From Gp6-AA40 sp963741135 (GTDB lineage: Bacteria > Acidobacteriota > Vicinamibacteria > Vicinamibacterales > UBA2999): a stretch of 64,000 bases of DNA. The first letter of the stretch is position 1, and each line of letters opens with the position of its first letter. The DNA lies in assembly GCA_963741135.1 (NCBI GenBank), contig CAVUHC010000006.1, positions 744,001 through 808,000 of the forward strand, read 5' to 3'. Both the position numbers and the translations under genes were made by a program. Shown here piece by piece: positions 52,877-61,396 of the stretch. The notes under the pieces were generated by a model, which had not been told where the DNA came from, did not search any database, and was given only the letters and a program-made list of their open reading frames with translations.

Positions 52877-53726
52877 GGTTCTCGCCGCGGGTATCAGCGT
52901 GTTTGCCGTCGGGCTGGGGTGCGGGGCGGTGCCCGTGCGCCTGATTGCGCAGGGCATGGGCGGAGGTGCAGCGGCCGCTCAGGCCGCGGCGAAAGTGCCG
53001 ACACCGCACACCGCCGACGGACATGTCGATCTGACCGGGCTCTGGAACGGCGGTGGCAATGGGAACGTCAACGTCGTGATCGACGAAAAAGGCAACGTGC
53101 ACATCCCGCTGAACTCGAGGGAGACGAGCCCCGTCAATTTCGAGCGCGACAGCGGCATCCGGCAGCGCGCCGATTCGAACCGTCCTATCTACAAGCGTCA
53201 GTTCTGGGGCAAGGTCGAGTACCTCGACGAGAACGGCAACGCCGAGGACCCCACGTTCAGTTGTATGCCTGCAGGCGTGCCGCGCATGGGCCCACCTCAG
53301 AAGATTATTCAGCTCCCGAACGAGCTGATCTTTCTCTACCAGACAAAGAACACGTACCGGCTGATTCCGATCAACGGCAAGCATCCACCCGCCGACGAAC
53401 TGGAAGGCACCTGGAACGGAGATGCGATCGCGTACTGGGATGGCGACACGATGGTGGTCGACTCCGTCGGCTTCAACGACTTCGGCTGGCTGGGCTGGCC
53501 CGGGTACTTCCACTCCGAGGACCTGCACGTGATCGAGAGACTGCGGCGAGTGGGGAACGTGCTCAATTACCAGGCCACGGCCGAGGATTCGACGGTGCTG
53601 ATGAAGCCGTGGGTGCTGAACCCGCGAACACTGCTGCTCAACACCGATCCGAAGGGCACGCTGCTCGAGGAGCTCCCGTGTGCGGAGCGCAGCCTTCAGC
53701 ACATGACAACCAAGGAACGCGGCTAG
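52866..53726 (+). CDS. Secreted hypothetical protein of the DUF6152 neighbourhood
   Basis: 286 residues. Signal MRTKVLAAGISVFAVGLGCG with a cysteine that could be a lipobox. Conserved-looking segments are PHTADGHVDLTGLWNGGGNG, YTFSCMPAGVPRMGPPQK-like, YLDENGNAEDPTFSCMPAGV, NTYRLIPINGKHP, EGTWNGDAIAYWDGDTMVVD and GYFHSEDLHVIERLRRVGN. Proteins with DLTGLW and DGDTLVV-type motifs are common secreted proteins in acidobacteria next to DUF6152, with no established activity. It completes the three-gene unit 51632-53726. Confidence 0.7.
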   Translation: MRTKVLAAGISVFAVGLGCGAVPVRLIAQGMGGGAAAAQAAAKVPTPHTADGHVDLTGLWNGGGNGNVNVVIDEKGNVHIPLNSRETSPVNFERDSGIRQRADSNRPIYKRQFWGKVEYLDENGNAEDPTFSCMPAGVPRMGPPQKIIQLPNELIFLYQTKNTYRLIPINGKHPPADELEGTWNGDAIAYWDGDTMVVDSVGFNDFGWLGWPGYFHSEDLHVIERLRRVGNVLNYQATAEDSTVLMKPWVLNPRTLLLNTDPKGTLLEELPCAERSLQHMTTKERG

Positions 53727-53755
53727 ACAGATTCGTCGCCTGCGCTTGGAGAGGT

Positions 53756-53938
53756 TCACAAGTGTGTGAGGCGACGTGTTTCACCGACCGCCGCGCCATT
53801 CGCGATCGGCATTCTGTCTCCGCATTTCGCGCACGCGTAGATACCTGACGCGGTCACGGAGGCGATGGTCCCGACCATGGCCTCCTCGCGCGACCGGCGG
53901 GACACATTCGTCCCCTCCACTTCGAGAACTCCACACAA
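53756..53938 (-). CDS. Possible small zinc-binding protein
   Basis: 40-60 residues (ATG 53878 gives MVGTIASVTASGIYACAKCG). The CAKCGDRMPIANGAAVGET segment looks like half of a zinc ribbon. It lies opposite the leader of the TonB receptor, in the 407-bp gap 53727-54133. It may be a chance open frame. The remainder of the gap holds the sigma-54-like box at 54032. Confidence 0.3.
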   Translation of the reverse strand: MCGVLEVEGTNVSRRSREEAMVGTIASVTASGIYACAKCGDRMPIANGAAVGETRRLTHL

Positions 53939-54031
53939 CTGTCGGCTTCGCGATCGATCGGAACGTCGATCGATCGCAAGAGGAGAGCGAAAAACACCGG
54001 ATTCATCGTTGTTGTCGCAAATCTCACCGTA

Positions 54032-54048
54032 TGGTCCGCTGCTTGCTA
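54032..54048 (+). promoter_or_regulatory. Sigma-54-like promoter of the TonB receptor
   Basis: TGGTCCGCTGCTTGCTAT, GG and GC 10 nt apart, nearly identical to the box at 51539. Transcription would start near 54058, 76 nt before the ATG, which has a GAGAGGAGAG ribosome-binding site. Confidence 0.5.
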
Positions 54049-54133
54049 TTTGCCTTCATCGCTACGCATCGAGCACCACGCGAATCACCGGAGACGTTCC
54101 GGACCGGCGGAGCCTTGCACGAGAGGAGAGTTC

Positions 54134-57047
54134 ATGACGAGAAGTGGGTGTTTCATCAGACGATTGCTCGCAGCCTGCGTCGTCGTCTGCGGTGCGATGG
54201 CGCTGCCGCAGATGGCCTTCGCCCAGGAAGCGGTGCTTTCGGGCACGGTGACCGACAGCAGCGGTGGTGTATTGCCTGGAGTGACCGTCACCGCGATTCA
54301 CACGGCCACCGGTAACAGCTTTCTCGCGGTGACCGACGAACGCGGCGGGTATCGCGTCCCCGTCCGGATCGGTCAGTACCGAATCAGCGCCGATCTGCAG
54401 GGATTTGCGGTCGTCACCAAGGCCGCGGAACTGCTGGTCGGGCAGACGGCCATCGTCAACCTCCAGATGGCCCCGTCCACGGTTCAGGAGTCGATCATCG
54501 TCAACGGTGAGGCGCCGCTCGTGGACACCGCCACGTCGACCCTCGGAGGCAATATCGACAAGCGGCAGATGCAGGACCTGCCGATCAACGGTCGCAACTG
54601 GATGGACCTGGCGATGCTGGCGCCCGGCAGCCGGCAGAACGAGAGCAGCAACATCCCCCAGGCGCGCCAGGGCTACTCACAGATCAACATCGATGGCCAG
54701 CAGATCACGCATCTCATTCCGGGCACCGATCAGAACCAACCCAGCTACAGCATGGACGCGATCGCTGAGTTCGTGGTGCTGACGAACCGGTTCGACGCGA
54801 CGCAGGGTCGTTCGTCGGGCATGCTCGCGAACGCGGTGACGAAGTCGGGTACGAACATCTTCTCCGGCACGTTGGCGGGCTTCTTCCGGAGTGACAGATT
54901 CAACGCGTCCGATTTCATTCAGAATCGGGTCGTGCCCTACCAGGATCAGCAAGTGGTGACGACCTTCGGCGGGCCGATCAAGAAGGATCGGATTCATTTC
55001 TTCGGCAACTACGAGCAGGAACGGCAGCCGCAGACGGTGACGTTCTCGAGCCCGTATCCGGCGTTCAACAACGACCTGGAGGCGAAGAACCGCCAGCGGA
55101 AGGGCATCGTGCGCGGTGACGTGCAGATCTCGTCGGGCGCACGGTTCATGACGCGCTTTCAGAAGTACTACAACGATCTGCCCAACGGCAGCACCGGGGG
55201 CGCCACGAGCCATCCCTCGACGGCGCGCCGCGAGCAGCGGCACAGTAACGAGCTCTTCAGCACGCTGACGCAGGTCATCGGAACGGGAGCGGTCAACGAG
55301 GTCAAAGGCGGCGTCTCACTCTTCAACTACACGCGCGACTCGGCGGTCACCTGGAAGGGCGGCTGTTTTCCGGACGCGCCTGTGCGCTGCGGCGGTTCGC
55401 AGACCATCACGCTGCGGGGCTACAGCATCGGCAGCGCCGTCGGACAGGATCAGACGCAGAACAACTATTCGATTCGCGATGACTTCACGTTCTCGTTCGA
55501 CAAGGGTGGCCGGCAGGATGTGAAGATCGGTGGCGAGTACGTCTATCAGCCGACCGTACATCTTGTGGTGCGCGACCTGTACCGGCAACCTCGACGTGAG
55601 CAACGGGCCCGTACCGGCCAACATCCAATCGCTCTTCCCGGTGTGGAACGATGCATCGACCTGGAACCTCGCGCCGCTGTCGCCGATTGCGAGGCGCTTC
55701 ACGATGAACGTGTCGAACACCAGGTTCCATTACAAGATACCGCAGAGTCTCTACGCCGCTTGGCTGCAGGACGATTGGAAGGTGAGCAGCCGGCTGACGC
55801 TGAATCTCGGCCTGCGCTACGACGTGCAGATCGGCGCCAACTCCGAGGGCACGGTGTTCCAGCCGTGGATCACCGACGACATTCCGTACGACCTGAACAA
55901 CTTCGGCCCGAGGGTCGGCTTCGCGTACACGATTGACGACAAGACGGTGATCCGCGGCGGATACGGGTTGTTCTATGCGCAGGCGTCGACCGACGAGGGA
56001 CACCAGACGGAGGAGGCGGTGCATCAGGCGGCTGCCGAGATCCTTTACGATGGCCGCGCGGACTTCGCGTCCAACCCGTTCAATGGTCCGGTGCCGACCT
56101 ACGCACAGGTCATGGCGAACGCGTGCGATCAGAATGGCAACGCGCCGGGCTGCTACCGTCGATCGATCACTGACGAAATCAACAGTAAATGGCGGCGCAT
56201 GCCGTACGCGCGGCAGGGGTCGATCGGCCTCCAGCGCCAGGTCGGGGCTGACATGTCGGTGCAGGCGAACTATGTCTACACCGGTGGCCGCGGTGAGGAA
56301 GTCGGCACCAACATCAACCTCAGCTACAACCCTGCCACCGGTGCGAACTATCCATCCGCCGACGTCACCCGTCGTCCGTTCCCGGCGTGGGGGATCGTCC
56401 CGCTCGGCCTGCTCGAGGGTTACTCGAACTATCACGGCCTCGAGACGAGCTTCAACAAGCGCTTCAGCAAACGCTGGCAGGCCCAAGGAACGTACACGCT
56501 CTCCGCGTTCCGCGACGGGAATCCGCAACCGGACATGTTCTCGATCGTCGACGGTTCGCTGACGCGCACGCCAATCGGCTTTCCCGTCGCGAGGGACATC
56601 GCGGGTGAGTACGGACTCGCGACCACCGATCAGAGGCACCGCGCAGTGTTCAATGGCATCTACAGCCCGGGCCTCGGCATTCAGGTGAGCGGCCTCTACT
56701 TCTACGGGTCGGGCGCGCGCTTTGCCACCAGGTACGGCAGCGACGTGCGCGATGTCGGCTTCGGCGGAATGGCCACGCAGCGGCTGCGTCCCGACGGCTC
56801 GATCATCGCGCGCAACAACTTCGTCGGACTGCCGCTGCACCGCGTCGACATGCGTGTGCAGAAATCGATCACGCTCGGGCGCCGGTCCATCTCGGGAACT
56901 GTCGACGTGTTCAACCTGCTCAATCGGGCGAACTACGGCTCTTACACGCTGACCGAGACGAGCGCGGCGTACACCAAGCCGTCCTACAACAGCAACCTCG
57001 CCTACCAGGCGCGGATGGTGCAGTTCGGGTTCCGGGTTGCTTTCTGA
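54134..57047 (+). CDS. TonB-dependent receptor with carboxypeptidase-like domain, one frameshift
   Basis: About 970 residues. Signal RRLLAACVVVCGAMALPQMA then FAQ. N-terminal carboxypeptidase-regulatory-like domain (EAVLSGTVTDSSGGVLPGVT, GGYRVPVRIGQYRISADLQG). Plug domain (DLPINGRNWMDLAMLAPGSR) and a large barrel (LNLGLRYDVQ, GFAYTIDDKTVIRGGYGLFY), ending MVQFGFRVAF with a terminal aromatic. The frame changes near 55565. These Oar-like receptors import large substrates using TonB energy, but the substrate cannot be told. It lies between the DUF6152 unit and the acetamidase-type gene, which starts 10 bp after its stop. Confidence 0.88.
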
Positions 57048-57057
57048 CTGTCAGGCT

Positions 57058-58197
57058 ATGATGAGACACACCGCACTCGCAGGACTGATGTGCTGCGCGC
57101 TGGCCTCGGAGGCCGGCGCGCAGACGCTGAAAGTTGATCACTACGTCCCCTCGCGTCCCGCCAACCTCCAGTGGGGGATGTTCCCCATCGACGCGACGCC
57201 GGTCATCATGGTGAAGTCGGGCGAGACCGTGCGCATCGACACGCTCTCGCACCAGGGAGCGACGCAGCAGGAAGATCCGATTGCGATGCTCGCGATGTAC
57301 GGCGTGAAGCGCGAGGAGATTCTGCAGGACGTCCTCGACTTCCGCGCCTCATGGCCTGGCCGTCCCCGCCAGGGCGGCCACATCCTCACCGGTCCCGTCG
57401 CGATCGAAGGCGCGATGCCCGGCGACGCGCTCGAGGTGCAGATCCTCCAGCTGAAAACGCGCGTGCCGTGGGGGATGAACGGCACGAGCGCGAACGGTGG
57501 ACCGTTCCGCGCGAACTATCCTGGCAGTCGTCCTGGCGACAAGCCGCTCGACATTCCGGACAGCGCGACGCGTCACGTCATTCGCACGGGCATGGCGAAC
57601 GGACGCGAAGTCGCGTTCTTCTCGAACAAGGTTCAGGTGCCGCTCGCGCCGTTCATGGGCATCATGGCGGTTGCGCCGGGCGAGACGATGCCCGGCGACA
57701 TCGGCGTGACGCCTGAAGGGGTTCAGACGTCAGGGCCGCCTGGGCCGTACGGTGGGAACCTGGATTTCAAGGCGCTCACGGTGGGCACGTCGCTCTACCT
57801 TCCCGTGTTCCGCGCAGGTGCGCTGTTCTACACGGGCGACCCGCACGGTGCGCAGGGTGATGGAGAAGTCAGCGGCAATGCGCTCGAGCAGTCGTTGACC
57901 GGCGTCTTCCGGTTCGTGCTGCACAAGGGCATGAAGATCGACGCGCCGCGCGTCGAGACGCCGACCGAGTACATCCTGCTCGGCATTCACGAGGATCTCA
58001 ATCGCGCGCTGAAACTCGCGGTGAAAGAAGTGGTCGCTTATCTCGTGGCCGAGAAGGGACTCACGCCGGCCGACGCGTTGTCGCTCTCCAGCATCGCGAT
58101 CAACTTCCACGTGGCGGAAGCGGTCGACGGCCGCCAGGTCGTCGCCGGGAAGATCCCGAAGAGTATGTTCCTCACGACAGCTGAGTCGACTCGCTAA
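57058..58197 (+). CDS. Secreted acetamidase/formamidase family protein
   Basis: About 379 residues. Signal MMRHTALAGLMCCALASEAG, then AQ. The FmdA/AmdA beta-sandwich motifs are visible: SGETVRIDTLSHQGA, GPVAIEGAMPGDALEVQILQ, APFMGIMAVAPGE, GGNLDFKALTVGTSLYLPVF and the metal-site segment TGDPHGAQGDGEVSGNALE. Cytoplasmic relatives hydrolyse short amides. A secreted member in the operon of a TonB receptor suggests extracellular breakdown of an amide followed by uptake (inference). Ends next to a strong terminator. Translationally close to the receptor (10-bp gap). Confidence 0.85.
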   Translation: MMRHTALAGLMCCALASEAGAQTLKVDHYVPSRPANLQWGMFPIDATPVIMVKSGETVRIDTLSHQGATQQEDPIAMLAMYGVKREEILQDVLDFRASWPGRPRQGGHILTGPVAIEGAMPGDALEVQILQLKTRVPWGMNGTSANGGPFRANYPGSRPGDKPLDIPDSATRHVIRTGMANGREVAFFSNKVQVPLAPFMGIMAVAPGETMPGDIGVTPEGVQTSGPPGPYGGNLDFKALTVGTSLYLPVFRAGALFYTGDPHGAQGDGEVSGNALEQSLTGVFRFVLHKGMKIDAPRVETPTEYILLGIHEDLNRALKLAVKEVVAYLVAEKGLTPADALSLSSIAINFHVAEAVDGRQVVAGKIPKSMFLTTAESTR

Positions 58198-58202
58198 GCA
58201 AT

Positions 58203-58277
58203 CAACTCCCAACGTCCAACTCCCAAGGCGTTCGTCGGCGAATTTGGGAGTTGGTTCTTGGGAGTTGGGAGTTTTTT
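58203..58277 (+). terminator. AACTCCC heptad hairpin with T-run (terminator)
   Basis: The left arm CAACTCCCAACGTCCAACTC, then CCAA, pairs with the right arm TTGGGAGTTGGTTCTTGGGAG, then TTGGGAGTT, followed by TTTTTT (58272-58277). It acts as an intrinsic terminator of the TonB-receptor/acetamidase unit and is a member of the heptad repeat family, six bases after the stop codon. Confidence 0.85.
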
Positions 58278-58366
58278 CGTTCCGACATCGTCGTCCTGTC
58301 TCGCTCATCACCCAACAACATCGTCACCACGTCACTGCGAATTACTTGAGAAATCGCGCGTGTTTG

Positions 58367-58382
58367 TGGCGCGGCCGTTGCT
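58367..58382 (+). promoter_or_regulatory. Sigma-54 promoter of the HExxH protein gene
   Basis: TGGCGCGGCCGTTGCT against consensus TGGCACRNNNNTTGCW: one mismatch (A to G at the fifth position). GG and GC are 10 nt apart. Start predicted near 58394, 33 nt before the ATG 58427. Confidence 0.6.
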
Positions 58383-58426
58383 GAAGCGTTGTGATGATGT
58401 CATTCACCGGCGCCACCATCGGGACC

Positions 58427-58960
58427 ATGGGTTGTTACTTTCGATCGTTTGTTGTCATCACCGCGTTGTCACTTGGATCCATGCTCCAACCTGCCTATGC
58501 CGAGCAACCGCGCGAGGGCAGCCACGTACGCACAACCGATTCACGCATGCGCGCGGCGATGGCGGATGGCATTGCAGGGTCGGCCTTCTTTCGTGACCTC
58601 GTCGCGCAACTTGATGCGTCGGACGTGATCGTCTACGTGGAGAACGACTGCCAGATGCCGCCGCCGCTGGCGGGGCGCCTCACATTCATGTCATCGACGG
58701 GCGGGCACCGGTACGTATTGGTGAGGATTGCGTGCACGCTCGATGGCCGTGCGCAGATCGCGATGCTGGGTCATGAGCTTCGTCACGCGGTAGAAATTGC
58801 CGACGCCGACTCCATCGTGGACGAGCCCTCGCTGGCTGTGGCATACCAGGACATCGGCTTCGCATCCAACGTCATGGCGGCGGGTACAGGTTTCGACAGC
58901 CGGGCGGCAATCGAGGCCGGCCGACGAGTGTGGGACGAGTTGAGCCGCCGGGCGGAGTAG
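58427..58960 (+). CDS. Secreted protein with HExxH metallopeptidase-like motif
   Basis: 177 residues from ATG 58427 (the open frame starts earlier, but the signal peptide GCYFRSFVVITALSLGSMLQ then PAYA begins here). The conserved centre is MLGHELRHAVEIADADSIVD, an HExxH zinc motif with an acidic residue close behind, preceded by YVLVRIACTLDGRAQIA. The rest contains strands and a short helical tail. No family name is known to me; it may be a small metallopeptidase or a relic. It is isolated from its neighbours and has its own sigma-54 promoter. Confidence 0.65.
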   Translation: MGCYFRSFVVITALSLGSMLQPAYAEQPREGSHVRTTDSRMRAAMADGIAGSAFFRDLVAQLDASDVIVYVENDCQMPPPLAGRLTFMSSTGGHRYVLVRIACTLDGRAQIAMLGHELRHAVEIADADSIVDEPSLAVAYQDIGFASNVMAAGTGFDSRAAIEAGRRVWDELSRRAE

Positions 58961-59005
58961 CGCGGAGTAGGTGCGAACGACGTAAGACAACTCGACCGCT
59001 GAACG

Positions 59006-59395
59006 CTAGCGGCTACCTCCACCCGCGGGCCAGCTCCAACCGTCCGCCGGACGGCGGATGCTCTTGAGGTGCACTGAGTAATCGGTGGCGCTGCGGTTTG
59101 GTGCGCCCGTGACGATGACGTGATCGCCTGCCTTGATGGTCGAGGCGACCACACCCTGCTGCTGGAGGCGACGCGGGTTTGACCATTCCGCGCCGTACTT
59201 TCGGGGGACGCCCGTGCGATCATTCGCCGTGAAATACACCCAGGTGTGCGGGCTGCGGTATTCGTAGCTCACGACGTCGCCTTCGAGTGAGATGCTCTTC
59301 TCTTCGAAGTACATCCTGGCGAACGAGTGATGCGCGTATGCCGAGGTCGCGGCCAGCAGCGCGCCGATACCAAGGATGAGGAGCCTGCGATTCAT
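59006..59395 (-). CDS. DUF6152 family secreted protein
   Basis: 129 residues, intact frame. Signal MNRRLLILGIGALLAATSAY, then AHHSFARMYFEEKSISLEGD, SPHTWVYFTANDR, KYGAEWSNPRRLQQQGV and IKAGDHVIVTGAPNRSATDY. It is the second member of this family in the window. The HHSFA/SPHTW pattern and the conserved W-x-NP-x-R-L are typical. Function unknown. Divergent from the small gene at 59675, but with about 280 bp between. Confidence 0.8.
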   Translation of the reverse strand: MNRRLLILGIGALLAATSAYAHHSFARMYFEEKSISLEGDVVSYEYRSPHTWVYFTANDRTGVPRKYGAEWSNPRRLQQQGVVASTIKAGDHVIVTGAPNRSATDYSVHLKSIRRPADGWSWPAGGGSR

Positions 59396-59442
59396 CGTAA
59401 TCTCCTTACCGAGAGCGGGCCTTCACGGCCGCTTCCGAAAGC

Positions 59443-59592
59443 TTAGCGCACCGGCAACGATATGGCATGCATGATCGGCATGAACACGCCGACCAAGCCG
59501 ATCCGTACTCCCCCCAGAACGATCCGCGCGATCGCGATCCCGACGAGGCGCCGGAAACGCCGCCAACGGAACCGCCACCCATCCCGATCCAC
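59443..59592 (-). CDS. Possible small membrane protein
   Basis: 49 residues if GTG 59592 is used (MDRDGWRFRWRRFRRLVGIA, IARIVLGGVRIGLVGVFMPI). An Arg-rich N-terminus precedes one hydrophobic helix. A GAGGGCGG sequence lies upstream. All three frames are open in this GC-rich stretch, so this is a weak call. It otherwise accounts for the gap between the DUF6152 gene and the sigma-54 box. Confidence 0.25.
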   Translation of the reverse strand: MDRDGWRFRWRRFRRLVGIAIARIVLGGVRIGLVGVFMPIMHAISLPVR

Positions 59593-59632
59593 GATCCGCC
59601 CTCATCCGCGCCGGCAGGACCGTATGTCGCGT

Positions 59633-59648
59633 AGGCCTCTGGCTTGCA
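59633..59648 (+). promoter_or_regulatory. Sigma-54-like promoter of the GlsB/YeaQ gene
   Basis: AGGCCTCTGGCTTGCACT, identical to the box at 50853 except one position. GG and GC 10 nt apart. Start predicted near 59660, 15 nt before the ATG 59675, with GGAGG in between. Confidence 0.55.
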
Positions 59649-59674
59649 CTTGGTAAGAAACTGGAGGACAGAAC

Positions 59675-59935
59675 ATGGGTATTCTTGGATGGATTCTCTT
59701 CGGGCTCATCATCGGCGCGCTGGCCAAGCTGGTCATGCCGGGCCGCGATCCTGGAGGCATCATCGTGACGATGCTGCTCGGCATCGCGGGCGCGGTGCTC
59801 GGCGGTTTCGTCGGACGCGCAATGGGATTCTACGGTCCGGGTGAAGCGGCCGGCTTCCTGATGTCGTTCGTCGGTGCGGTGTTATTGCTGGTGCTTTATC
59901 GGATGATGGTGCGGCGGCGCGCGCTGCGTCCCTGA
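59675..59935 (+). CDS. GlsB/YeaQ/YmgE family membrane protein
   Basis: 86 residues, three membrane segments: GILGWILFGLIIGALAKLVM, GGIIVTMLLGIAGAVLGGFV and FLMSFVGAVLLLVLYRMMV. The PGRDPGG loop and the glycine-rich helix are diagnostic. These small inner-membrane proteins are induced by stress and stationary phase in other bacteria; the biochemical role is unknown. Start ATG 59675 with GGAGG site. A sigma-54-like promoter is directly upstream. Confidence 0.9.
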   Translation: MGILGWILFGLIIGALAKLVMPGRDPGGIIVTMLLGIAGAVLGGFVGRAMGFYGPGEAAGFLMSFVGAVLLLVLYRMMVRRRALRP

Positions 59936-59951
59936 AATCAGGCCTCGGGAA

Positions 59952-60494
59952 TCAGGCCTTCGGCGTCAGCCGCTCGGCGCGCCAGCAGAACGCGCACGCC
60001 TTGCAGCAGTAGTACTGGACGACACCGACGCGCAGCGTTGAGCGGACGCTTTCGGACCCGCAACCGGGACACGTCGTGAACCCCATCAGCGCATCGTCGG
60101 TCGACCCAGGCGCGTCGGTGTCGTAGTCGAGGACGTGCCGCACGGTGGCCGCCAGATCCTCGGCAATGGTCGGGTGCGCGAGCCACGCGTGGCAGCCCGC
60201 TTTCGCACTGTCAGCCGCGCACATTTTCGAGACTTCTGGCGTCAGCACGATGATTCGCGGCGGATCAGCCTGCCCCGGCTTCCGAATCTCGCGACACAAA
60301 TCCCACCCCGACATGTCCGGTAATCGCAGGTCGATGACCGCGCAATCGGGCGGAGATTCCCGCGCGGCCGCGAGCGCCTCCTTGCCGCTGCGCGCCACCC
60401 GCACGCGAAAGCCGTGGCTGGTCAGGGCGCGCTCGTAGCTCGCGGCGTGATCGGGGACGTCGGTGACGAGGAGAATGACTTCCGGCGCGGGCAT
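59952..60494 (-). CDS. Response regulator with degenerate receiver and C-terminal zinc ribbon
   Basis: 180 residues. The receiver (about 1-120) has VILLVTDVPDHAASYERA (acidic pocket reduced to one Asp, VTDV) and the phospho-Asp in CAVIDLRLPDMSGWDL. The conserved Lys after the fifth strand is His here (AWLAHPTI). The C-terminus has TTCPGCGSESVRST and YYCCKACAFCWRAERL, a zinc ribbon of two Cys pairs. Missing acidic residue and Lys suggest a receiver that is not switched by phosphorylation in the normal way (inference). The zinc ribbon may contact RNA or protein. Confidence 0.75.
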   Translation of the reverse strand: MPAPEVILLVTDVPDHAASYERALTSHGFRVRVARSGKEALAAARESPPDCAVIDLRLPDMSGWDLCREIRKPGQADPPRIIVLTPEVSKMCAADSAKAGCHAWLAHPTIAEDLAATVRHVLDYDTDAPGSTDDALMGFTTCPGCGSESVRSTLRVGVVQYYCCKACAFCWRAERLTPKA

Positions 60495-60633
60495 CCAGGG
60501 GATTCTAGTCTGGGCTTAGCTGGCGCGAGAACGGTTGAGTGGAGGGCCTGCGCGGTTGTGCCATGATCATCCTGACGCAGATCCTTCTCACATGGTGGGC
60601 CGTGGCACGTTTCGCCCGCCGGGCAAGGAGCGC

Positions 60634-61358
60634 GTGAGCGGCTTGAGAGTCGAAAGAAGAAGCCTGCTGGCGGGCGCGGCCGACGCGCAGCGGAATCGTC
60701 GTCGTGATCGACGTGCTGCGGGCGTTCAGCTGCAGCGCGCTGATGTTTCACTACGGCGTCAGGGATCTCGCGCTCGTGCGGACGCCGCAGGAAGCGCTCT
60801 CGTTCCGCGATCGCGATCCGGATTACCTCGTCGCCGGCGAGGTCAAAGGCCTCAAGGTCGAAGGGTTCGATCTCGGGAACTCGCCCGCCGACATCGTCGC
60901 GAAAGGGGAGGCATTCTTCCGGAACCGCCGGGTGGCGGTCCGCTCGTCGGCCGGCACGCAAGGTGTGCTCGCGGCCGCGGCGAACGCCGACGCAGGTGAT
61001 TCTCGGAAGTTACATGACCGCTGACGCCATCGCCCGGTACATCCGCACGACCGGCGGGAACGACGCGGTCGTCACGATCGTGGCCATGGGCTTCGAAGGG
61101 ATCACGCCGTCGGTCGAGGACGAGCGATGCGGCGACTACCTTGAACATCTGCTGAATGCCGGAACCGGTCATCCCTACGATCACGTGGCAGCGCTGTGGG
61201 AATGCGTCAACGACCCCGAGATCGCGGCGAGCCTGCGCGGCGAACATCAGTACCGGCCCAAGGAAGATATCGTGCTGGCACTCCAGCGCGACCTGTTTGA
61301 TTTCGCGATGGTCGGTCGCCAGGAGGACGGTCACGTGCGCGTCACCAGGTCGGCTTGA
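60634..61358 (+). CDS. comB: 2-phosphosulfolactate phosphatase (ComB family), frameshifted
   Basis: About 240 residues. GIVVVIDVLRAFSCSALMFH, YLVAGEVKGLKVEGFDLGNS, VAVRSSAGTQGVLAAAANAD and VILGSYMTADAIARYI match ComB, and the end carries ECVNDPEIAASLRGEHQY. Family members hydrolyse 2-phosphosulfolactate in coenzyme M or sulfolactate metabolism; non-methanogens also have homologues of unclear role. The start is uncertain: GTG 60634 (VSGLRVERRSLLAGAADA) gives good continuity. Frames change near 60695 and 60985. Confidence 0.75.
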
Positions 61359-61396
61359 TCTGGAACCTTTGGGCTGGTTCCGACAATCACCATACG

